A stretch of DNA of 64,000 nt, taken from positions 415,501 through 479,500 of the forward strand of contig CAJNDS010001469.1 of NCBI GenBank assembly GCA_905221605.1, read 5' to 3'. The first letter of the stretch is position 1. Each line of letters opens with the position of its first letter. The notes beneath the pieces are model-generated. The model did not search any database. It saw only the letters and a program-made list of their open reading frames with translations, and was not told the origin of the DNA. Source of the stretch: Symbiodinium natans (Eukaryota > Sar > Dinophyceae > Suessiales > Symbiodiniaceae). A program made the position numbers and the translations under genes. Positions 57,006 to 64,000 of this stretch are shown in pieces.

Positions 57006-57146
57006 TGCTTGGAGGTTCATGGTACGCATGAACCCAATTAGACCTGTACTTATCGCCCAATTAAAACCATGTTGGGGTACTTATAATATAAGCGGGTTAA
57101 AAGTGCCGTGTTAATGGGGTTAATAAGTACCGCGAACCTCCAAGTA
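57006..57146. mobile_element. Family A element (copy A12)
   Basis: TGCTTGGAGGTTCATGGTAC at the left and GTACCGCGAACCTCCAAG-TA at the right, 141 bp. Confidence 0.87.
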
Positions 57147-57262
57147 GGGCAGCTTAGGGAGCCTTCGGGGGGAACCTTGGGTTCCATACACCCCTTGAAC
57201 CCCCCTCCCTAACCCTAGACCCTAAACCCTAAACCCTAAACCCTAAACCCTAAACCCTAAAC
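57147..57262. mobile_element. Repeat family L (copy L4) running into a CCCTAAA array
   Basis: TTAGGGAGCCTTCGGGGGGA, CCTTGGGTTCCATACACCCC and TTGAACCCCCCTCCCT are family L. CCCTAAA repeat begins at 57208 and runs about eight units. Confidence 0.65.
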
Positions 57263-57521
57263 CGTCATGGTAGCTCTTCCGGGGCTTGAGCTCTGGCAGC
57301 TGGCACTCGGCGTGCCATCTCCCAACCGCGTTGCTGTGCAACCGGAGCGCGTGGTGCTCTGGTTTTAGTGGGTGCTTGGCATGAGAGAGGGTTTAGGGTT
57401 TGGGGTTTGGGGTTTAGAGTACTTGAGGCTGACTCGACTGCTTCTCGCGTTCTCTCTGGTTGCCGGTTTGCTGGTTGTTAGAAGTCCTCAGTGAGCCTCA
57501 GTACGATGAGCTGCTTCACCC
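57263..57521. other. Unassigned spacer
   Basis: Short telomere-like piece at 57389-57417. Confidence 0.4.
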
Positions 57522-57625
57522 CCCTGGTTCTTAGTAGGGAATGAGGGAGTTAGGGGCCCTATATATACCCTTTAAGGGATTCCATGGGGTACCTCATTCC
57601 CTCATTCCCTTCTAAGAAAGGTTGG
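57522..57625. mobile_element. Family H element (copy H3)
   Basis: CCTGGTTCTTAGTAGGGAAT at the left and TACCTCATTCCCTCATTCCC then TTCTAAGAAAGG at the right. Confidence 0.78.
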
Positions 57626-58318
57626 CGGAAATAACCTCGATTTTCGTGCATAATTGCTTGCTTCTTTGCATCTCAGGCAGGAGCCTCCGCAGTCCTTGGA
57701 GGAAAAAATGGCCCTAAACCCTAAAACCTCTGCAAAGGCCGACGTCCATCCCTCCGCCTCAAGAGCCTAAACCTCCCCCTCCCAGGGAGTCGGATTGCGA
57801 ATTTACCAAGTAGGGCTTATAAGAATAACCTCGAGCAGGATCCCTTTTTGGGTACTCTTACTAACTTCATGTTTCGTGCCTACTTACTGAGTCCCGGGGG
57901 GTTCTTTAGTAATTAGCAGCGCAGTGTCCCTTTGAGGCATTTTGTACCTTCATTTGTTGGTACCTACGTACTGATTCCCCCCGATCCCTAAACCCTAAAC
58001 CCTAAACCCTAGACAAGTACACCCTCTCCTGTATAGGATGGGTGCCAACCTTTGCTCGACGAGCCTTCAGCAAGGCGTGTCGGGCAGACTTCCTCGCGGA
58101 TTCCAAATCCTACTTTGTGTGTTTGGCATGAGAACAACCCCTTTGGACCCTAAACCCTAAACCCTAGAAACCCTAAACCCTAGTTAAAAGGATCCCCAGG
58201 TAACATGCAGAAATGCAGGCGTTGTTTTTGTTTTTGGGGGGTCTGGGTGCGCTGATCGTGCTGACCTTGGAAGGATCAGTTGGTGAGGATGGGTACCACG
58301 ATAAAAGCTGGAACATGA
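57626..58318. other. No gene; short telomere-like blocks and family J-like sequence
   Basis: CCCTAAA blocks at 57985-58013 and 58148-58183. CTACTTACTGAGTCCCGGGG (57880) and GTACTGATTCCCCCCGATCC (57968) resemble the family J ends at 15096-15217. Confidence 0.5.
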
Positions 58319-58437
58319 CCAAAGAGCCCAATACCGTGCCAATACCCCTTAATGAAGGAATATTCCTTAAATCATATCAGGGATCCCTTTCTGATTTAAG
58401 GTATATTCCTTAATTAAGGAGTGTTGGGCTCTTTGGG
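58319..58437. mobile_element. Family B element (copy B13)
   Basis: CCAAAGAGCCCAATACC at the left, with an internal repeat of CCAATACC, then AAATCATATCAGGGATCCC and TTGGGCTCTTTGGG at the right. TGA flanks both sides. Confidence 0.85.
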
Positions 58438-58800
58438 TGACCCTCCGTAAAAAGAGGCCCGCCGGGAAGAATAGTTTTGGGCTCGGGTTGGGGGCCTCTG
58501 CTGTAGCCTTAGGAGAAACCACCCCTCTTCCGCAAGCTTGTAACCTAGGTGGTGGGCGATAATATGTTAGTAAATGTTTAGTTTTTTTCTAGTATGTTTG
58601 TCTATTTTTATTGGTATTGTACTGCTATTTTTCGTAACATTTTGTTATGTTGCTGCCAGGTGCTTTTTCCAGCTGTACAGCATGCACGACCATCGACGCT
58701 GCAGATTGGATCTTCTGCCTGGATACACATGGGCAGGTCCGACTCGGTAGCAAGGATGAACTGTGAGCTGCAGTACCTAACTGGTGTTGTCCCAATAAGA
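58438..58800. other. No gene recognised
   Basis: An unassigned 71-codon frame at 58594-58809. AT-rich in the middle, followed by GC-richer DNA. Confidence 0.4.
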
Positions 58801-58913
58801 GAGAAATAATTGCCTTAGAACTAAGGAATAGGTCATAATTTCTATCATACCATTATGTTTATAGAGATCCTTAATGTGGTTTTAGGCAACTTCCTTCATG
58901 AAGGGGTACTGGG
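58801..58913. mobile_element. Family B-like element (copy B15), degenerate
   Basis: GAACTAAGGAATAGGTCATA, AGAGATCCTTAATGTGG and TTCATGAAGGGGTACTGGGC keep the family B order. Confidence 0.45.
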
Positions 58914-59194
58914 CTGCGCCTGCTGATGAACAACCGCTTGCAAGGCCATAGTCTCGCGCTCGCGCGGCATGTGATTTCTAGACTTCCAGGGACCTAATGG
59001 TTTGGTTACTAGATTTGGAACCCTTATGTAAGGACTTAAGGACACAATCAATGAGGCCCCAGGGAGTATAGGTTAACATCGTGCCTGTTTGCCCGTTGCC
59101 TTGAATGTCTAGGCCACTAAACCCTAAACCCTAAACCCTAAATCTGACTCGGTTCCGGTTTGAAACAAGTCCATGGCAAAGGGGGCCCGATGTC
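58914..59194. other. Unassigned spacer
   Basis: CCCTAAA block at 59116-59143. Confidence 0.45.
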
Positions 59195-59310
59195 CCCCTG
59201 GTTCTTTATGGGGAATGGAGGAATTAGGTACCCTACATCATCGTTTAAGGGGTGCATATAGGGGGATATAGGGTACCTCATTCCCTCATTCCCTACTGAG
59301 AACCAGCAAG
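59195..59310. mobile_element. Family H element (copy H4)
   Basis: CCTGGTTCTTTATGGGGAAT at the left and TACCTCATTCCCTCATTCCC then TACTGAGAACCAGCAAG at the right. Confidence 0.8.
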
Positions 59311-59530
59311 ATGTTACATCAAGCTCACAGCACAGTTTTCGATTAAGAAACCCTGCGGACAGAAAATCATGGGCTTAGGGCGTTTAGGGTGCGGGCACTT
59401 TTGACTGTTCCGCTGCAGAAATTACCGCAGTAGTTGATGAAGGCCAGTTGCGTGAGTTCATGCTATATTGAAAAAATGCAGAGAGCGAGACCTCTCAACT
59501 CAAGACGATATGCACCCGTTCCCACACGCT
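59311..59530. other. Unassigned spacer
   Basis: No gene recognised. Confidence 0.4.
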
Positions 59531-59633
59531 CCCCCCCCCCCCCCCCCCCCCCCCCCCCCACCCCCCCGCGCCCCCACGCACCCACACCGCACCCACACAG
59601 ACACACGGAGAGACAGAGACAGAGAGAGAGAGA

Positions 59634-59686
<53 letters not shown>
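59531..59686. repeat. C29 run, AG tract and (CA)n
   Basis: Homopolymer C at 59531-59559, AGACAG/AG repeats, then (CA)n about 59635-59686. Frames over it are artefacts. Confidence 0.96.
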
Positions 59687-59690
<4 letters not shown>

Positions 59691-59734
59691 TGTCTGAGAG
59701 TTTCAAGAGTGGAATTTGAAGCGACGATTCTTAC

Positions 59735-59888
59735 CTTGGTAGCCCAGTGGTGCCCTTTTCACTTTTGTTGGTTCAAGGTTCCCTCATCAAGCAACCCTAA
59801 GCAATCAACCCTAACCCCCAAGCAGGGGCGCCCCTAAACCCTAAACCCTAAACCCCTGATTATGACATATGGTTACTGGGCTACCAAG
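59735..59888. mobile_element. Family F element (copy F2) with internal telomere-like block
   Basis: CTTGGTAGCCCAGTGGTGCC at the left and GGTTACTGGGCTACCAAG at the right. CCCTAAA repeat sits at about 59831-59855, absent from copy F1. Confidence 0.82.
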
Positions 59889-60390
59889 TTACAAGCCTCT
59901 CTGGCAAGCCTGCCCCCCACATCCGTGAGGCCGATACCAAGCGGCTCAGAAAAGCTAAGGACTTGGTTTAGTTTTTTGGATTTGGGGTTTAGGGTTTAGG
60001 GTATAGGGTTTAATAGAGTTTTGGGTTTAGGCTCAAGCCTTTTTTTTGTTTGGGCTTTGAGGACAAGAGTCTGGGCTCAAAAGGGTGTTTAGGGTTTAGG
60101 GTTTAGGGTTTAGGCATTGTTATGGCAAGGGGCGATGGGCTTTGACAAGTGTTGGCTCCTCGGGGAGCATTTACCATGCGAGTGCGTTGCAGGGAACGCC
60201 CAGAAAGCATGTCTGAGGTGCGAATCCGAAGAACGGTTTAGGGTTCGAGTTTAGGGTTTAGGGTTTAAGGTTTGGGTTTAGGGTTTAGGGCAGAATCTGC
60301 GAATGTTGATGGTAGAGTGGCTGATCTGAGCTTTGCAGGACAAGTTCGCCAAAGAGACTCTGGAGCTGGACCCTACCAGGCCCCGGCAGT
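59889..60390. other. No gene; three short telomere-like blocks
   Basis: TTTAGGG blocks at 59982-60013, 60085-60114 and 60235-60290; remaining sequence unassigned. Confidence 0.6.
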
Positions 60391-60470
60391 CATGTATGTC
60401 TACACATACATACATATATACACACATATATATATATATGTACATACATAAATATTTGTTTGTCCATTTA
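60391..60470. repeat. AT/CATA microsatellite
   Basis: CATACATA and (TA)n tracts. Confidence 0.9.
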
Positions 60471-60485
60471 TGTTTGTTTTATTTA

Positions 60486-60620
60486 CCTAGGGGCTGGGTA
60501 CAGTAGTTAATTTGAAACCTTTTCGGATATATGTATATATGCATGTGTATATATATATAACCTTATTGCACAAACTGGTTACCTTTTTGGGGGTTAGGGT
60601 TTTCAGCCCTTAAGTCTAGG
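60486..60620. mobile_element. Family D element (copy D10), diverged
   Basis: CCTAGGGGCTGGGTACAGTA at the left, CCTTTTCGGATATATG, an inserted (TA)n tract, then GTTACCTTTTTGGGGGTTAG and TTTCAGCCCTTAAGTC. Confidence 0.5.
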
Positions 60621-60689
60621 TTTTGAAGGTGGTACTAGTATACTATAACAGAACTATGACAACAACTACAATTATAGCTATAAATTATG

Positions 60690-61075
60690 AATGCATATAT
60701 ATATATATACATATATCTTATATATACATACGTATGTATGTATGCATGCATGTATGGATGTATGTATGGATGTATGTATGTATGGATAACATATTACCCA
60801 CCACAGGGGCGGGGGTGGGGGGCAGGAATCTAACTGAAAACATGGAAGAGGGGGGAGGTGGGGGGGGAGGGGAAGGAGAGGGGGGGGGGGGGGGGAGTTC
60901 CCGCACCAAAAATGTATATGTAATATATCTACATATATATATATACATAAATATGGAGGGGCGGGTAGCATATATATATATATATAACTATATTTATTTA
61001 TTTATTATTTTATTTATTATTTTATTAATTATTTTAATTTATTTCTCTATTTATTTACTTATTTCTTGTATAGAC
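60690..61075. repeat. AT, TATG, G-run and TTTA microsatellite region
   Basis: (TATG)n at about 60728-60785, G runs to 60895 and TTTATTTA/TTATTTTA repeats at about 60990-61070. The 174-codon frame across it is low complexity. Confidence 0.93.
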
Positions 61076-61204
61076 ATAGATATGGGGTGGGGGGGTGGGG
61101 CGGGCGGGGCGGGGGGCGTGTTGAATCCAGATTCAACTGGGGGCTGATGGGGCGCAAGCCACCCCTCCCATCCCATGCCTGGGAACTTGTAACGAAACCC
61201 CTAC
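61076..61204. other. G-rich spacer
   Basis: No gene recognised. Confidence 0.4.
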
Positions 61205-61320
61205 CCCCCCCCCCCAAAAAAAAAAAAAAAAAAAAAAAACATACATATATATATATATATATGTAAATATATATATATGTATATATATACATATATTATA
61301 ATAATAAGAAGAAGAAAGAA
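61205..61320. repeat. C11, A24 and (TA)n tract
   Basis: C homopolymer to 61215, A homopolymer 61216-61239, then (TA)n and AAG repeats. The C-run/A-run order recalls family E left ends, but no right end was found. Confidence 0.93.
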
Positions 61321-62068
61321 AGAAAAGAGGGAACATCCCTTGAATAGGTTTAGGGCTCAGGGTTGCAAAAGGGTTTAGGCTTTAGGGCCTTAAAGGATCC
61401 CAATGAAAAGCTCAAGGCCTATTCCTTAATTAACAGCGGTTTCAGGGCTTAAGGATCCCTGTGTGGGTGGCTGTCAAAGGGTTTAGGGTTCAGGGATACC
61501 CTAAATATTAGGCACAGTATGATAATAGGGATCCAAAAAGGGACCATCGTCTTGACAACCGCTCATTGGCAGTTTCAAGGTCTTCTCCCGTCATGAAGAG
61601 CCACCAAAGGGCTGTTGCATGTTGACCCCCCCAAAAAATGCCCCGGGCCATGGATGGGTCCCCTGAACCCTGAACCCTAAACCCCTCAAGCAAGGGGTAG
61701 GGTTTAGGGTTGAGGGTTTAGGGTTTAGGCGTTATATGGTTTATAGGGCGTGAGCCCCAGGTTATTACTAGGGTTTCATTGGGGCTTATCAGGTTTAGGG
61801 TTTACGGTTCAGGGCCTGCCTAGACCTCTTTATGTTGCGTCATGCAGGACATGTTCCTTAAATTAAAGGATTTCGGTGCATATATGTAGGGTTTTGGGTT
61901 TAGGGTTTAGGGTTTAGGGTTTTGGGTTCATTCAAAGTTTGAGGTTGCTCTAGTGGCCCTGGACCCTCTTGCCAACACAGCTCTCCTGTGTCCTCTGCTC
62001 AGGTTAGAAACTTTGACCATGGACTTGTTCAAGGCGCGGGACCCAGCAAGGGTACAAGGGCGTGGTCG
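61321..62068. other. No gene; family B fragment and short telomere-like blocks
   Basis: GGCCTATTCCTTAATTAAC at about 61417 is a family B fragment. TTTAGGG blocks at 61696-61730 and 61886-61928. Confidence 0.5.
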
Positions 62069-62122
62069 TCCTAAACCCTAAACCCTAAACCCTAAACCCT
62101 AAACCCTAAACCCTAAACCCCC
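62069..62122 (-). repeat. Telomere-like array CCCTAAA
   Basis: Seven to eight regular units. Confidence 0.95.
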
Positions 62123-62213
62123 TTTGGGGGGAGAAGAAGCCCCGCCAAGCCTGGATTTCCACACGTGACTTCGAGTGGCAGGGATGAGGCTAGTCGGGTG
62201 GGCCCTCCAACTT

Positions 62214-62360
62214 GGTTTAGGGTTTAGGGTTTATAGGGTTTAGGGTTCAAGATTCAGGGTTTAGGGTGCTCCCTTTTGCCCTTTTTTGGGTTCCAGGTTT
62301 CCTTATGAAGTAGTCATGCCCTAAACTCTTATTGTGATGTTGTTACTGGGCTACCAAGCT
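62214..62360. mobile_element. Family F element (copy F3), left end replaced by telomere repeat
   Basis: A TTTAGGG block (62214-62267) runs directly into GCTCCCTTTTGCCCTTTTTT, and the right end TGTTACTGGGCTACCAAG is intact. The expected left GGTAGCCCAGT is missing. Confidence 0.72.
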
Positions 62361-62461
62361 GTACCCCTTCATACCCCGATGTTGATCGGACCCTTAAGAT
62401 GATGTAATGCATGTATTGAAACGCTCGCCCAAATACGAACAGTTCTTCAAAAAAGCTTTAC
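62361..62461. other. Unassigned spacer
   Basis: No gene recognised. Confidence 0.4.
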
Positions 62462-62560
62462 TACCCCCGATTGTAATCCCCATGATTAAGGACGGCGAAT
62501 ATAAGGGGGACCATCGATGTAATGTATATTCCTTGTTTAAGGAGTATTGGGCTTTTTGGC
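62462..62560. mobile_element. Fused fragments of families I and B
   Basis: TACCCCCGATTGTAATCCCC and AATATAAGGGGGACCATC are family I-like (to 62517). ATGTATATTCCTTGTTTAAG and GAGTATTGGGCTTTTTGGC are a family B right end. Confidence 0.5.
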
Positions 62561-62624
62561 TTTGGCAGGTGTGAGATGTGCAGCACCCTTACAACCTTGT
62601 TTTTGGAAAATAAAAACCCTTTCA

Positions 62625-62735
62625 AACCTTTGTGGTTCTTTACTGTAACTTTAGATGCTTAGCCTTTTTGGGTTTATTGGATTTCTTAATAAGGCAGCTA
62701 AAAATTTAATTTATAGCCACCCGCCTAAGTGCACC
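62625..62735. repeat. Dispersed repeat, family K (copy K2)
   Basis: Partner of 1434-1545: TGTAACTTTAGATGCTTAGC and TTTCTTAATAAGGCAGCTAA. A CCCTAAA block follows at 62738-62762. Confidence 0.72.
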
Positions 62736-62880
62736 AAGCCCTAAACCCTAAACCCTAAACCCTGTTTTTGCAGCGCCACCCTTTGCCAGGCACATGACTT
62801 GAATGGGGATGGATATCTCCAGGACAGCACGGGCTTTAGGGCTTTTGGGTTTTGGGTGCAGGCGTGCACAGGCGTGCACA

Positions 62881-63008
62881 TGTGTGTGTGTGTGTGTGTG
62901 TGTGTCTGTGTGTCTGTGTGTCTGTGTGTCTGTGTGTCTGTGTGTCTGTGTGTCTGTGTGTCTGTGTGTCTGTGTGTGTCTGTGTGTGTGTGTGTGTGCG
63001 TGTCTGTC
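62881..63008. repeat. Microsatellite (GT)n and (GTGTGTCT)n
   Basis: Same motif types as at 22786-22975. All frames over it are artefacts. Confidence 0.97.
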
Positions 63009-63090
63009 TCCGCGAGGGAGGCGGGCAGGGCAGTCGCAAGTTTCTCCCTGGCCGGTATGTGCAGAATGGGCCGGCAACCCACACATCTAA

Positions 63091-63209
63091 CCCCAAGAGC
63101 CCTCTATACCCCTTAATTCAGGAACATGCCTTAGTTTATACAGGGATCCCTAATATGGCTTAAGGTATGTTGCAAGGTATATTCCTGAAGCGGTCTTGGG
63201 CTCATCGGG
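63091..63209. mobile_element. Family B element (copy B14)
   Basis: CCCCAAGAGCCCTCTATACC at the left, ACAGGGATCCCTAATATGG at the centre and GGTCTTGGGCTCATCGGG at the right. Confidence 0.72.
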
Positions 63210-63283
63210 AACATTCTCAAGTTCTGTTGTTGCTGACCAGCAGTTCGAAAGCTGTTTTTGGGGGGACTCCGGCGAAACCTGAC

Positions 63284-63413
63284 GTAGGTTCATGGGTACT
63301 TATATAACCCCAATTAGAAGGTTAAGGGTTTCGGGTTTAGGGTTTAAACCCCAATGGAAAGTAGATACCTATGACCTACTTAGAGGGCAATAAGTACCCT
63401 TAACCTTCAAGTA
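63284..63413. mobile_element. Family A element (copy A13) with internal telomere-like block and flanking duplication
   Basis: GTAGGTTCATGGGTACTTAT at the left and AATAAGTACCCTTAACCTTC-AAGTA at the right. Inside, AACCCCAATTAG and AAACCCCAATGG flank AAGGTTAAGGGTTTCGGGTT and further TTTAGGG sequence. Confidence 0.75.
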
Positions 63414-63445
63414 GAGCCCTGCCGGATTGTTATCTTGTATCTTTG

Positions 63446-63534
63446 AGGGTTTAGGGTTTAGGGTTTAGGGTTTAGGGTTTAGGGTTTAGGGTTTAGGGTT
63501 TAGGGTTTAGGGTTTAGGGTTTAGGGTTTAGGGT
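63446..63534 (+). repeat. Telomere-like array (TTTAGGG)12 (convergent pair, left)
   Basis: About twelve regular units. Confidence 0.97.
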
Positions 63535-63626
63535 AGCCCTATGCAGCGAAAGCCTGGAGTTGCACTTCATTGGGAATCCCCAAGCATCAGTCACAGCCGG
63601 ACTTCATCCCAACTTGGTGTCTATAG

Positions 63627-63700
63627 ACCCTAAACCCTAAACCCTAAACCCTAAACCCTAAACCCTAAACCCTAAACCCTAAACCCTAAACCCTAAACCC
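63627..63700 (-). repeat. Telomere-like array (CCCTAAA)10 (convergent pair, right)
   Basis: About ten regular units, inverted relative to the array 92 bp upstream. Confidence 0.97.
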
Positions 63701-64000
63701 AGACCTCAATCATGGGGCTCTAAAACTTGGACTCTTAAGGTGGCATTCTACCTTGGACTCTTAAGGTGGTAGCCTTGGGTTTTGAGGACCCTGTTTGTAG
63801 ATTCCTAGGGGTTTAGGGTTTGGCCGTATTAGGAGTCTGTTGAGGGGCACCTTTCGGGATGCAGCCTGAGGGGTACGAGACTTATACTTTGAAAGCTGTA
63901 CTTGCCTGTTTTTTATGGTTACTAGAAATTCAGTATGAACATTACCCGAAGAGAAGGAGCTAGAACCCCTTGAGGCGGCCCAGAAGCATGAAGTAGCTAC
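63701..64000. other. No gene recognised
   Basis: ACTTGGACTCTTAAGGTGG-type sequence occurs twice (about 63724 and 63752). Otherwise unassigned up to the window end. Confidence 0.5.

Overview
The window looks like nuclear DNA of a protist with very repeat-rich chromosomes, most likely a dinoflagellate. This is inferred from four things: Arabidopsis-type telomere units (TTTAGGG/CCCTAAA) scattered through the whole window in both orientations; a single-ORF Ty1/copia retrotransposon whose extra domains resemble those of dinoflagellate copia polyproteins; extremely low gene density; and no bacterial-style operons. No rRNA, convincing tRNA, spliced-leader gene or CRISPR array was seen.

Layout. (1) 1-2184: repeat-rich flank. 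(2) 2190-12116: one complete, apparently young copia-type LTR retrotransposon of 9,927 bp. It has 229-bp LTRs that look identical, a 5-bp target duplication TAGGG inside a telomere-like repeat, a primer-binding site complementary to the anticodon arm of initiator tRNA-Met, and a G-rich primer tract. Its one uninterrupted polyprotein of 3,073 aa is the only convincing protein-coding gene here. Domain order: Gag-like, CCCH finger, CCHC knuckle, two tandem aspartic-protease modules (DTA then DSG), a C5-cytosine-methyltransferase-like module, integrase, a 2-oxoglutarate/Fe(II)-oxygenase-like module, reverse transcriptase, RNase H, and a C-terminal membrane segment with a Cys/His tail. (3) 12122-17360: telomere-like arrays, AT microsatellites and short palindromic elements. 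(4) 17401-20078: an island free of telomere repeats, with a 116-bp tandem pair, a ~300-bp dispersed duplication and a 263-bp satellite. (5) 20255-64000: a fine mosaic in which telomere-like blocks of about 30-140 bp recur every few hundred bases, alternating with 80-170-bp palindromic MITE-like elements, microsatellites and unassigned sequence.

I sorted the short palindromic elements by eye into families A to L, defined by shared terminal inverted repeats. A and B have TA at both ends and look like non-autonomous TA-target DNA transposons. At least ten copies from families A, D, F, G, I and L carry a telomere-like block inside the element. Several of these blocks are flanked by short duplications or sit at the same internal position in independent copies. 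This suggests telomere sequence was added while breaks in palindromic DNA were being repaired.

The retrotransposon domains would act together in one life cycle: Gag and fingers package RNA, protease cuts the polyprotein, RT/RNase H copies the RNA, and integrase inserts the DNA. The methyltransferase-like and oxygenase-like modules suggest the element may also act on base modification, which is inference. All repeat boundaries were read by eye, without alignment software.
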